From assembly GCA_964546955.1 (NCBI GenBank), contig CAZJLP010000007.1:1-64000 (forward strand): DNA of 64,000 bases, in the 5' to 3' direction. How positions within the stretch are numbered: position 1 is the stretch's first letter; each line of letters starts with the position of its first letter. The notes below the pieces were generated by a model, which was given only the letters and a program-made list of their open reading frames with translations, ran no database searches and was not told the DNA's origin. The stretch comes from CAZJLP01 sp964546955 (lineage in GTDB: Bacteria; Verrucomicrobiota; Verrucomicrobiia; Opitutales; Opitutaceae). Shown here in pieces: positions 10,283 through 18,100 of this stretch. The translations under genes were made by a program, and so were the position numbers.

Positions 10283-11401
10283 TTCCGCCATGGATTCGGC
10301 CGGGGGATAAACCGGCTCCACGGGGAAAGCCTGTTTCACTTCCTCGAGGTAGGCGCGTCCATGTTCCAAATCGGGTTCCAGGTAGTTGCCTTCCGCCCAC
10401 TCGTTCCAGGCATTCAGGAAAAAAAGATCGTTGTCGGTCGGAGGATTTGCCTGCCGGTAGGCGAGTTCCGACCGGAGCTGATGCCCGAAAGCCTCCGGCG
10501 TGCTGTTGAGGAAGATGGTGCCCTTGTCCCCGCGGCGAGGCGAGTTGTCCCAACCTACCAGCACGCACGGGATATCCGGATACTTGCGCCGATGAAAGGT
10601 CATGAACATCCGCGCCTTGCCGTAATCGTAAAGCTTCAGCCGCGAACTTACGACACCGCGCCTGAGGTTGCGCGACAAACGCTTCAGGCTGCGCCCGTCG
10701 TCCAGAATCATCGGCAAAGCCCCCAGTTGGGGCTCGAAGCGCAAGGTGTTGTCGAAGCCCATCGTCCGACTGTCCGTTCCCGGCGAACGACCATCGGCGC
10801 CGATCAGGTACGGATCTCCCACCCCGGCGCGCACACACTCCTCGCGGATTCGCTCCAGCGTCGCGCGCGGTTCGGGCAAATGCGGCGGACGATAAATGAT
10901 GAACACGGGCCGATTGTTGACCCGGATGTAACGTTCGTCGGCGAAAGCGCGCGCCAGCCACCGCGCGTGGGCTCGATCGTCTTCCGGGGAATACGTTTGC
11001 TCGAGCAACATTTCCCGATCGTCCCCCAGCCAGCTGCGGCTCCACGACTCGTTGGCCCAGCAGAGGCAAAAAGGAAAATTGGGCCGGCCGCTGGCGAGCA
11101 TTTCATTCACCGGGCGCTCCAGGAGGCGGTGCCCGTGAAACCAATAATGATAATAGCAAAAACCATGGATACCGTGGGAGCGGGCGAGATCTGCCTGTGC
11201 TTCCCACACTTCCGGTACGCGCATGTCGTAAAACCCCAGTTCGCCGGGGATCCGGGGTTGACGATGCCCCGAGAACAAGGGCTGGGCCCGGGCGACGTTG
11301 CGCCATTCGGTAAAACCACGGCCCCACCACCGGTCATTCTCCGGAACGGGGTGAAACTGGGGCAGATGAATGGCGATGGCGCGAAATCGAGTGGAAGGCA
11401 T
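10256..11401 (-). CDS. WbsX-like / GH99-like glycan protein
   Basis: From ATG at 11401 the protein has 381 residues. It starts RFRAIAIHLPQFHPVPENDRWWGRGFTEW, the hallmark opening of the WbsX family (glycosyltransferase WbsX, PF14307 type, GH99-like barrel). Further motifs fit: GFCYYHYWFHGHRLLERP, FPFCLCWANESW, RPPHLPEP, GWDNSPRRG and FFLNAWNEWAEGNYLEPD. Members sit in O-antigen and exopolysaccharide loci; the exact activity is unsettled. Upstream codons to 11650 form an open extension without family similarity, so 11401 is taken as start. It is convergent with, and overlaps by 27 bp, the TPR gene. Confidence 0.87.
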   Translation of the reverse strand: MPSTRFRAIAIHLPQFHPVPENDRWWGRGFTEWRNVARAQPLFSGHRQPRIPGELGFYDMRVPEVWEAQADLARSHGIHGFCYYHYWFHGHRLLERPVNEMLASGRPNFPFCLCWANESWSRSWLGDDREMLLEQTYSPEDDRAHARWLARAFADERYIRVNNRPVFIIYRPPHLPEPRATLERIREECVRAGVGDPYLIGADGRSPGTDSRTMGFDNTLRFEPQLGALPMILDDGRSLKRLSRNLRRGVVSSRLKLYDYGKARMFMTFHRRKYPDIPCVLVGWDNSPRRGDKGTIFLNSTPEAFGHQLRSELAYRQANPPTDNDLFFLNAWNEWAEGNYLEPDLEHGRAYLEEVKQAFPVEPVYPPAESMAESGRRFSLA

Positions 11402-11648
11402 ATTCGGCGGCCGCAGGCGACAGCCAACACCCGCAGTGGTTCGCGACGAATCGAAACTGCAGACGAGCGGCGATTGGTCTTGTAGCCGCGAAGCATGAGA
11501 GCTGTGAGGACCGGCCGACATGGACGAGAACGGGTCCGGCAGAAGCAGATTCGGGCGAGGTGAGGCGCCTGGAGGCGCCGCGTGTAGTCTCTCGCCGGCC
11601 GGCTGCCTGAGATAGGAACTGCGCGTCAATCTTGTCCGTGATCGGCGC

Positions 11649-11679
11649 AAAAAAACCGGCCGCGTTTCCGCGGCCGGTT
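11649..11679 (-). terminator. Rho-independent terminator of the GH105 gene
   Basis: On the minus strand an 11-bp stem (AACCGGCCGCG with its complement, GAAA loop) is followed by a run of seven T. It lies 26 bp beyond the stop of the gene at 11705-12847. Confidence 0.88.
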
Positions 11680-11704
11680 TGTAGAGAAAAATCGATACTC
11701 GGTG

Positions 11705-12847
11705 TCAGGGTTTTGCCGGGACGGGTCCGCCGTAAAGCCGATAGATCTCGCTGCCGGCAAGGAGGAAGGCGCCGACTCCATAGACTTCCGTCATATCCGC
11801 GTCGAAGGTCTTCGGCGTGAAGCCCACCGGCTGGACGTGAGTGAGTTTTCCTTCCGCCGTGACGCAATCGACCATGGCGTTCCAGGTCTTGACCACGACG
11901 GGTTCGTACTTGGCGCGGTCCAGGATACCGTAATTGATGCCCCAGGTCAGCGCGAAGCAGAAGAACCCCGAGCCACTCGTCTCCTTCATCGGATAGCTAT
12001 CGGGGTCGAGCATGCTCGCGCGCCAGAGACCGTCGCTCTGTTGAAGCTCCGCGACGCGCGCCGCCATCTGTCGATACTGTTCGACGAAACGTTCCCGCGA
12101 GGGATGATTCTTTGGCATCAGCGGGATGACGCGAGCCAACCCGGCCAGGACCCAACCGTTGCCGCGGCTCCAAAACACTTTCTTTCCGTTGGCCTCGCGC
12201 AGCTTGAAAATGGTGCTGTCGCGATAATACATTCTCTCCTCCTTGTCGTAGAGGTAATCGGAGGTGATCCACCACTGTTCGACCATGTAGTCGAGGTATG
12301 CCTTTTCCCCGGTCGCGAGGTGGAAGCGGAGCCAAGTTGGCGGCGCCATGAAGAGCGCGTCGCACCACGACCACCGGTCGGTGCGATCCTTGCCGACGAA
12401 CTCGAGGTCGGTCTTCCGCGGTGGCGTGCTCAAGATGTAATCGAAGCGATCGCGCATTTTCTCGAGCATCGCCGGGTTCTTGTGCTTGAAATAAAGCTCG
12501 GCGTACATCTGCCCGATGCAGTGGTCGTCCGCGTGGTACACGCGCGGCCCCGGGTACCAAAGATTGCTTTCGCCGACCTTCATCATCGCTTGCTCGAAGC
12601 GAGGGCTGGTGGAAATCTCGGCGAGAGCCATCGCACCGGTGTAATAGGCCGCTTGGTGCCAGCCCCAGGTCGGCCACTTCGACGGATTTGCAATCTGCCA
12701 GTCCGCCACTTTTTCCATCACCGACAGGACAGCGGGCGGCGTGATCTTGCGAGGGGCCGCGGCGGAGGGCGCGCTGGCCGTTTGGCCGTGCGCGCCGACA
12801 AGGGCGAGCGACAAGCCGAGGCAGGGGAAAAGCAATCGGGAAAGCAT
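11705..12847 (-). CDS. Secreted unsaturated rhamnogalacturonyl hydrolase (GH105/GH88 family)
   Basis: The 380-residue protein begins with a signal peptide (LLFPCLGLSLALVGAHG-Q). The (alpha/alpha)6-barrel motifs are clear: WPTWGWHQAAYYTGAMAL, YHADDHCIGQMYAELY, the catalytic-Asp motif WSWCDALFMAPP, FWSRGNGWVLAGLARV and GSGFFCFALTWGINYG. The family removes the 4,5-unsaturated galacturonyl residue left by rhamnogalacturonan or pectate lyases. With the GH28 enzyme at 57128 and mannonate dehydratase at 60355 it supports pectin use. An upstream Met at 12883 would extend past the signal peptide, so 12847 is preferred. The gene has its own terminator and no partner in the operon. Confidence 0.92.
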   Translation of the reverse strand: MLSRLLFPCLGLSLALVGAHGQTASAPSAAAPRKITPPAVLSVMEKVADWQIANPSKWPTWGWHQAAYYTGAMALAEISTSPRFEQAMMKVGESNLWYPGPRVYHADDHCIGQMYAELYFKHKNPAMLEKMRDRFDYILSTPPRKTDLEFVGKDRTDRWSWCDALFMAPPTWLRFHLATGEKAYLDYMVEQWWITSDYLYDKEERMYYRDSTIFKLREANGKKVFWSRGNGWVLAGLARVIPLMPKNHPSRERFVEQYRQMAARVAELQQSDGLWRASMLDPDSYPMKETSGSGFFCFALTWGINYGILDRAKYEPVVVKTWNAMVDCVTAEGKLTHVQPVGFTPKTFDADMTEVYGVGAFLLAGSEIYRLYGGPVPAKP

Positions 12848-12927
12848 GTACACGAATCGGCCAGTGACGGATCGCACTGGCAACGCGAAAGTGAGCGATG
12901 CCCCCCATGTCTAGGGGCCAGTCAGGC

Positions 12928-14082
12928 TCACTGAACAAGCAATGGCTCTTTGATACCGTCGAACTCCGCGTAGTTTTTGAGGCGGTTGATCATGGTGTCC
13001 GTCACCCGGTTGCCGGCGCCCACCAGCAGCATGCCGCTCGCGCTTCGGACCTCGGAGACCAGCACGTCGCCCAGGGTCAGGGCGGAGATCGTAACGGAGC
13101 GGACCTCCCGGTCCGCTGATATGGCCTGCGACAAGAACCCCTCGAAGCAGCGGAAACAATTGTCCAGGAGCTTGGGATCGTAGACGCCGGGCCGGCCTTT
13201 CATCGCCTCGAAGGCGCGGTTCTTGGCAATTCCTTCTTCTTCCAAAACCGCGCGATCGAGCAGGATCTTCAACATCCGCGCACCGAACGGTATTCCTTCG
13301 CCTGCGACGGAATCGGGCGGGAAACCCACGCCATCGTAACGCTTGTTCTGATATAGAATGATTTTTGCCACAGGCTCGAGCCGCGGGATGCTGACCAACA
13401 AATCGTGGCCGATCAGGGGCGTGCGTTCCACGATGGCCTGCTCGCGGGGAGAAAGGTCGACCCCTTGATCGATCTTGCGGAGGATCACCGCCGGGACGGA
13501 CACGTATCCAAGCTGGCACAACATCGCCGCGACCTCCAGCTCCCAGGTTGAAGGCAGCTTGAGCCAGCGTCCAAAAACCTTCACCGAATCACGGAGTTTT
13601 TGGCCGCGTCCGAACGACGCGGGGTCGATCATGGAAAGGACTTCGGCCAGGATTTTCACCGAACCGGCCAACGTGTTTTCGAGAAGTTCGCGCTCGATCC
13701 TGGCCACCTCGTACTGGCGCAGGCAGTCCGTCAACGTGGCGTGGAGTTCCTCCGGCTCGCAGGGCTTGTTGAGAAAGCGAAAAACGGCGCCTCGGTTCAC
13801 GGCATCCACCGCCGTCTGTTGATCCGCGTTGCCCGTCAACATGACTCGGATGGTATCCGGGCTGCATTCGCGCGTCTTCGCGAGCAGTTCCAGCCCGTTT
13901 ATACCGGGCATCTGCATATCGGCCACGATGACCGAATAGGGGCCGGATTCCTTTAGCAACGCCAGCGCCTCGGCTCCGCTCGCGGCCGTGTCGAACGCGA
14001 AGGTTTTCCGCAAGCCTCGTTGAAAGGCCGCCAGTACGTTGCTGTCGTCGTCGACGAAAAGGATCCGAGCAGGCTCCGCCAT
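12928..14082 (-). CDS. Response regulator with degenerate HD-GYP output domain
   Basis: 384 residues. The N-terminal receiver is intact (acidic DDD at 11-13, phospho-acceptor D55 in VADMQMPG, conserved T in LTGNA, K in FLNKP). The C-terminal part (about 130-330) has the HD-GYP fold layout, but the metal-binding HD is replaced: AAMLCQLGYVSVPAVIL stands where HDIGK is normal, and HH..WDG.GYP is reduced to YQNKRYDGVGFP. Cyclic-di-GMP hydrolysis is therefore unlikely; a binding or protein-interaction role is inferred. It lies 46 bp downstream of the receiver-kinase hybrid on the same strand and should be the terminal partner of that phosphorelay. Confidence 0.88.
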   Translation of the reverse strand: MAEPARILFVDDDSNVLAAFQRGLRKTFAFDTAASGAEALALLKESGPYSVIVADMQMPGINGLELLAKTRECSPDTIRVMLTGNADQQTAVDAVNRGAVFRFLNKPCEPEELHATLTDCLRQYEVARIERELLENTLAGSVKILAEVLSMIDPASFGRGQKLRDSVKVFGRWLKLPSTWELEVAAMLCQLGYVSVPAVILRKIDQGVDLSPREQAIVERTPLIGHDLLVSIPRLEPVAKIILYQNKRYDGVGFPPDSVAGEGIPFGARMLKILLDRAVLEEEGIAKNRAFEAMKGRPGVYDPKLLDNCFRCFEGFLSQAISADREVRSVTISALTLGDVLVSEVRSASGMLLVGAGNRVTDTMINRLKNYAEFDGIKEPLLVQ

Positions 14083-14128
14083 GATAGGCTACCTATCGGC
14101 GCAAGATCGCCTCGACTTTAGACTTGCG

Positions 14129-15967
14129 TTAAGCTGAAGCCTTGACCGCCTGCCCGGCGTCTCGGCCCGCGGTCGGGGCACCCGGTGTGAACGGTGCGGT
14201 CGTCCCGTCGCTCGAACCGTGCAGCGGAACCTTCATTACAAACGTGGTTCCCTTGCCCAGTTGGCTGGTGAACTCGACGGTGCCACCGTGCTTCACCGCC
14301 ACCGCGCGAACGATCGACAGGCCCTGGCCGGTCCCTTTGCCGGCGGGCTTGGTCGTGAAAAACGGCTCGAAAATGCGATCCCGAATGGCCTCGGGAATAC
14401 CGGTGCCCGTGTCCACGACCGAGATCACGGCCCAGCCCGCCTGTTCGACCGTTTTGATGGTGATCATTCCTTTTGCGCTGGCTCCCGGCGGTCGCGCTTC
14501 CGCGATCGCGTGGGCTGCGTTGATCACGAGATTGAGCACGGCCTGATTGAATTCGTCCGGGAGGCAGGGCACGAGCGGCAAGCCATGGTCGAAATCGGTG
14601 ACGACGTCGGCGACGTATTTCCACTCGTGCCGGCAGACGATCGCCGCGTTTTCGATTGCATGATTGATGTCGATCGGAGTCCGCGTGGGAGAACCCGGAT
14701 GAGAAAACTCCTTAAGCGACCGGACAATCTTGGCCACACGGGTGATGCCCTCCAGCGATTGCTCGAGCGTGCGCGGGATCTCCGACTGCAGGTAGGGAAG
14801 TTCGTGGGCGGTCTCCGCGCTCCGGGCGGCCGCGACCAACTCCGGAAGAAGATTGGCGGCGCCGGCCGCCTGCACCACGGACCCGTAAGCGCGGATCACG
14901 TTTCGCAGCTGCCCAAACGCGTCGGCCAGAAAACGTGCGTTGTCCCCGATGAACTGCATCGGTGTATTGATTTCGTGTGCAATGCCCGCGGCCAGGAGAC
15001 CGATCGATTCGAGTTTCTGAGCCAGACGGATCTGCACTTCTTTCTGCTGCCTCTCCGTGATATCGCGCGCGACTACGACGCGGTGCGACCGACGGCCGCG
15101 CATGGGATCCACCACGCCGAAAACACCTTCAAGAAATCGCCAGGAACCGTCCTTGTGCCGTTTGCGAAAAACGACGAGTTCGGGCTGTCCCGTGTCCGCG
15201 GTGTGGTCGAAGGCCTGCTGGACCGCCGCGAGATCGTCCGGGTGGACGGTCACAAACGCGGGCATCTGCGCCACATCTTCGATAGGATGACCCAAAATCG
15301 CCATGTGGGAGGGACTGCTGTAAATAGCCGCGTGCTGTTCGTCGACGATGGAGATCAAATCGGTGGCATTCTCCAATATCTGCCGGAAAATCGCCTGGCT
15401 TTCCCTGAGTTCGGCGGTTCGGGCCGAGACGAGGTTTTCCAACTGGTCGACGTGGCGCCGGACTCGCTGTTGCAGCGCCCATTTTTCGGTCAGGGCGTGG
15501 GCGAGTTGGAGGACCTCGATATTGTCGAAGGGCTTTCGCAGGATGACCATGCGGTCATTGTGCCCGATCTTCGCGATGATTTCGGACCAGCTATAGTCGG
15601 AATAGGCGGAGCAGATAACGACCTGCACCTCGGGATCGATCTCCCACAGCCGGCAGATCGTGACAAGGCCATCGATGCCGGGGGGCATGCGCATGTCGAC
15701 AAAGGCAAGGGCGTACGGATTGCCCTCCGCCTTGGCGCGGGCGATCTTTTCCACGCCCTCCTCCCCCTGGTAAGCGCTGTCGATCTTGAATTCGGCAAAA
15801 GGCGCAGGCGCGGCCGGCGCTTCACCGAAAATCTCGGCCTCAAGATCGGAGATCTCGGGTCCGGCCGGGCGGATCAGGACCTTGGTAAAATCCTCGTGGA
15901 TGTTGCGGTTGTCGTCGACGATCAACACGCGGTACGAACGTTGGGAAACGGCGGCGGTCGCGGTCAT
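14129..15967 (-). CDS. Hybrid receiver-PAS-histidine kinase
   Basis: 612 residues from ATG at 15967. An N-terminal receiver (RVLIVDDNRNIHEDF, acceptor in LAFVDMRMPPG, FDNIE after K in LRKP) is followed by a short coiled coil, a PAS domain (FRQILENATDLISIVDEQHAAIYSSPS to about 310) ending VVVARDITERQ, a dimerisation/phosphoacceptor segment GIAHEINTPMQF and an ATPase domain (NLVINAAHAIAE, VVDTGTGIP, FEPFFTTKPAGKGTGQGLS). No membrane segment, so cytoplasmic. The start overlaps the stop of the upstream kinase by ATGA (15964-15967), implying translational coupling. Stop is 46 bp before the HD-GYP-like regulator. The longer frame starting at 16162 runs inside the upstream kinase gene and is rejected. 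Confidence 0.92.
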   Translation of the reverse strand: MTATAAVSQRSYRVLIVDDNRNIHEDFTKVLIRPAGPEISDLEAEIFGEAPAAPAPFAEFKIDSAYQGEEGVEKIARAKAEGNPYALAFVDMRMPPGIDGLVTICRLWEIDPEVQVVICSAYSDYSWSEIIAKIGHNDRMVILRKPFDNIEVLQLAHALTEKWALQQRVRRHVDQLENLVSARTAELRESQAIFRQILENATDLISIVDEQHAAIYSSPSHMAILGHPIEDVAQMPAFVTVHPDDLAAVQQAFDHTADTGQPELVVFRKRHKDGSWRFLEGVFGVVDPMRGRRSHRVVVARDITERQQKEVQIRLAQKLESIGLLAAGIAHEINTPMQFIGDNARFLADAFGQLRNVIRAYGSVVQAAGAANLLPELVAAARSAETAHELPYLQSEIPRTLEQSLEGITRVAKIVRSLKEFSHPGSPTRTPIDINHAIENAAIVCRHEWKYVADVVTDFDHGLPLVPCLPDEFNQAVLNLVINAAHAIAEARPPGASAKGMITIKTVEQAGWAVISVVDTGTGIPEAIRDRIFEPFFTTKPAGKGTGQGLSIVRAVAVKHGGTVEFTSQLGKGTTFVMKVPLHGSSDGTTAPFTPGAPTAGRDAGQAVKASA

Positions 15968-17652
15968 GATTGAGGGGCGATGGCGGGAAGTTCGAGCGTG
16001 AATGCGGCGCCGCGGCCGGGTCCGTCGCTGTGAACGGTGAGCGAACCCTCCATTTCCTGGGCGGCCAGCGCGCTGCTGTGCAGGCCGAACCCGTGGCCGC
16101 TTTTTTTGGTGGTGAAACCGAAGGCGAAAATTTTCCTGAGGTTCTCCGGCGAGATGCCGCAACCGTTGTCGGTCACGACGATCTGAATACGATTCTGCGG
16201 CGCAACCCTGATCGTCACGTCCAAACGCTTGTCAGCGCCGCCGCTCTCGTCGAGGGCGTGCTTGGCGTTGCGCACCAGATTGACGAGGATCTGCAGAATC
16301 TTGTGACGTGCGGCGCGAACCAATGGGGTCGGTTCAAAACGCCGGTTCAGCGCGATCTTATGATGGCTGAGCGAAATCTCGCTGATGCGCAACGCTTCCT
16401 CGACCACCTCCGCCGGCAGCAGATCCTCGGCCAAGCTGGAAGCATGCGCATAGGTCTGTTGCATCGTGATCACGTTTTTGATGTGGTCCACGCCCTTCCG
16501 CAGCGATTCGACTTCGCGCAGCAGCGTTTCCCGCTCGTTCAGCAGTTGCCGCGAGAGTTGCGCGAGGTACGCCGGCAACTGCCGGCCGCGCGAGTCGGCG
16601 GAAAAGAAGGCGGGGAGATCTTGCGCGTGTTCCTCGAACAACTGCACCACCTTGGCGAGATTGACGACCCGCGAGGCCACGAGCTGGTCCGAAACCAACG
16701 CGGCCGAGGTATTCACGGAGTTGAAGGCATTGCCGATGTTGTGCAGCACGCCGCTGGCCACTTCGGCCATGCCGGCGAGGCGGGAAGCCTCGAGTAAACT
16801 TCGCTGGGCGTCCATCAAGGCCAATTCAGCGTTTTTGCGCGCCGTGATATCTCGGGAAATCCCGAATGTGCCCACGACCTGGCCGTATTCGTTGTAGTAC
16901 GGAAGCTTCGTGGTGGAGACCCACGTGACCCGGCCATCGGCCCAGGCTTCGCGTTCCTCAGCGTTAATCACCGAGCGCTCTGTGCGGATAATCTCCTGCT
17001 CACCGGCATTGGCGGCATTGGCGTGCTCCGCGGTAAAGAAATCCGCATCGGTTTTGCCGAGCATGGCCTCCGGGTCCACCACCCCGAACTTGGTTGCCAT
17101 CGCGTGGCTGACCCTCAGGTAGCGGCTTTCACGGTCCTTGAAATAGATTTCGTCGGGCAGGTTTTCCAAGAGCGCGCGCAGAAAGCGTTGGTCCCCCTTC
17201 AGGCTCTGCACCGTCCGCCGCAACACCGAGATATCGCGCGCGACGAAAGCGAGGCGCTCCTGGTTCGAGCCGGAAGAATCTCTCGGTGAAAACAGCACCA
17301 AAGACACCGCGCATTCCGATCCATCGCAGCGCCGAAGATCGACTTCCCCTTCCCAGCGTCCGACGCGAAGCGCGGACGGCACGGCATCGTTAAGCAAGGT
17401 CCAAAGACAGTGGCTGGGGATAAATTCCATCAACGACCGCCCTGCCAACGGCTCGCTCGCGCCGACCCCAAGCATCGTCCGCCCCGCGGCATTGAGGAAC
17501 TCGAGCTGGTAATTCGCATGCTCAATCACCGCCACCGCATCCGAAGTCAGCTCAGCCAGCCGCGAAAGGGTCTGCGCCGCGGCGCTGCCTTCAGAAGGGA
17601 TAGCGTCGGGAACAACCGGGAGAATAGCGTCGGAAAATGGAGGAGATGACAT
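15964..17652 (-). CDS. PAS-PAS sensor histidine kinase (HNxGN-type phosphoacceptor)
   Basis: 562 residues from ATG at 17652. Two PAS modules (LAELTSDAVAVIEHANYQLEFLNAAG about 30-140, and LLENLPDEIYFKDRESRYLRVSH about 160-280, the latter ending GISRDITARKNAE) precede a phosphoacceptor helix with GVLHNIGNAFNSVN and an ATPase domain (NLVRNAKHALDE, VVTDNGCGIS, FAFGFTTKKSGHGFGLHSSA). The LHNIGN box is a known variant of the usual HE box. No transmembrane helix is seen, so the signal is probably intracellular. First gene of a three-gene minus-strand operon. An in-frame Met at 17718 is less likely because the extension is unlike PAS proteins. Confidence 0.92.
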   Translation of the reverse strand: MSSPPFSDAILPVVPDAIPSEGSAAAQTLSRLAELTSDAVAVIEHANYQLEFLNAAGRTMLGVGASEPLAGRSLMEFIPSHCLWTLLNDAVPSALRVGRWEGEVDLRRCDGSECAVSLVLFSPRDSSGSNQERLAFVARDISVLRRTVQSLKGDQRFLRALLENLPDEIYFKDRESRYLRVSHAMATKFGVVDPEAMLGKTDADFFTAEHANAANAGEQEIIRTERSVINAEEREAWADGRVTWVSTTKLPYYNEYGQVVGTFGISRDITARKNAELALMDAQRSLLEASRLAGMAEVASGVLHNIGNAFNSVNTSAALVSDQLVASRVVNLAKVVQLFEEHAQDLPAFFSADSRGRQLPAYLAQLSRQLLNERETLLREVESLRKGVDHIKNVITMQQTYAHASSLAEDLLPAEVVEEALRISEISLSHHKIALNRRFEPTPLVRAARHKILQILVNLVRNAKHALDESGGADKRLDVTIRVAPQNRIQIVVTDNGCGISPENLRKIFAFGFTTKKSGHGFGLHSSALAAQEMEGSLTVHSDGPGRGAAFTLELPAIAPQS

Positions 17653-17989
17653 GGCGGAACCGCGCACAGGGTCGCGGCTTAGGGCCGGAATGCGTTGGCC
17701 CCAAGACTCTATCGGCACAAAACCCCTCCACTAAACGCTTCGCGCGTCGCAGTTACGCTATCCCAGATCGAAATCCATCCTCTAAAGAGGGTATGCCTTG
17801 CGCAAAAATTATCGACGCCCGGGTTTGACTCTTTGGCCAAACCATTGTGCTCTTGCAGCAGCAGAGGCCCTAAACCCCCGCAAGTCCATTACAACAAGTT
17901 ATTTCGTTGTATCGCCGTCTGAGTTAACGATGTAACGAAAAATTCCGTTGTGGCGACTTTCGGACCGAGGTCCTCTGTGACTGTTCCCC

Positions 17990-18007
17990 GAGAACCATAG
18001 GGTTCTC
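17990..18007 (+). promoter_or_regulatory. Short hairpin in the leader of the large TonB receptor gene
   Basis: GAGAACC (17990-17996), ATAG loop and GGTTCTC (18001-18007) form a perfect 7-bp hairpin about 95 bp before the receptor start. The rest of the 450-bp region from 17653 to 18100, between divergent genes, is relatively AT-rich and carries GGTTTG/CAAACC (about 17820-17842) as another inverted pair; promoters for both directions are presumably here but no clear -35/-10 pair could be picked. Operator or attenuator role is a guess. Confidence 0.35.
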
Positions 18008-18100
18008 TCCCTAACCCTCCCCCTAAACACCAGCCAAGTTATGTGCAATGACCTGCCGTCTGCGGACGCAGTGCGCTCGCGCGCCTGCATCCGAGACACT

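Noticed and set aside
14219..15973. 584-codon open frame on the plus strand
   Set aside because: Antisense shadow of the hybrid kinase gene, whose domains are clear on the other strand.
16163..16797. Plus-strand open frame inside the PAS-PAS kinase
   Set aside because: It overlaps the ATPase domain of the kinase in antisense and has biased composition.
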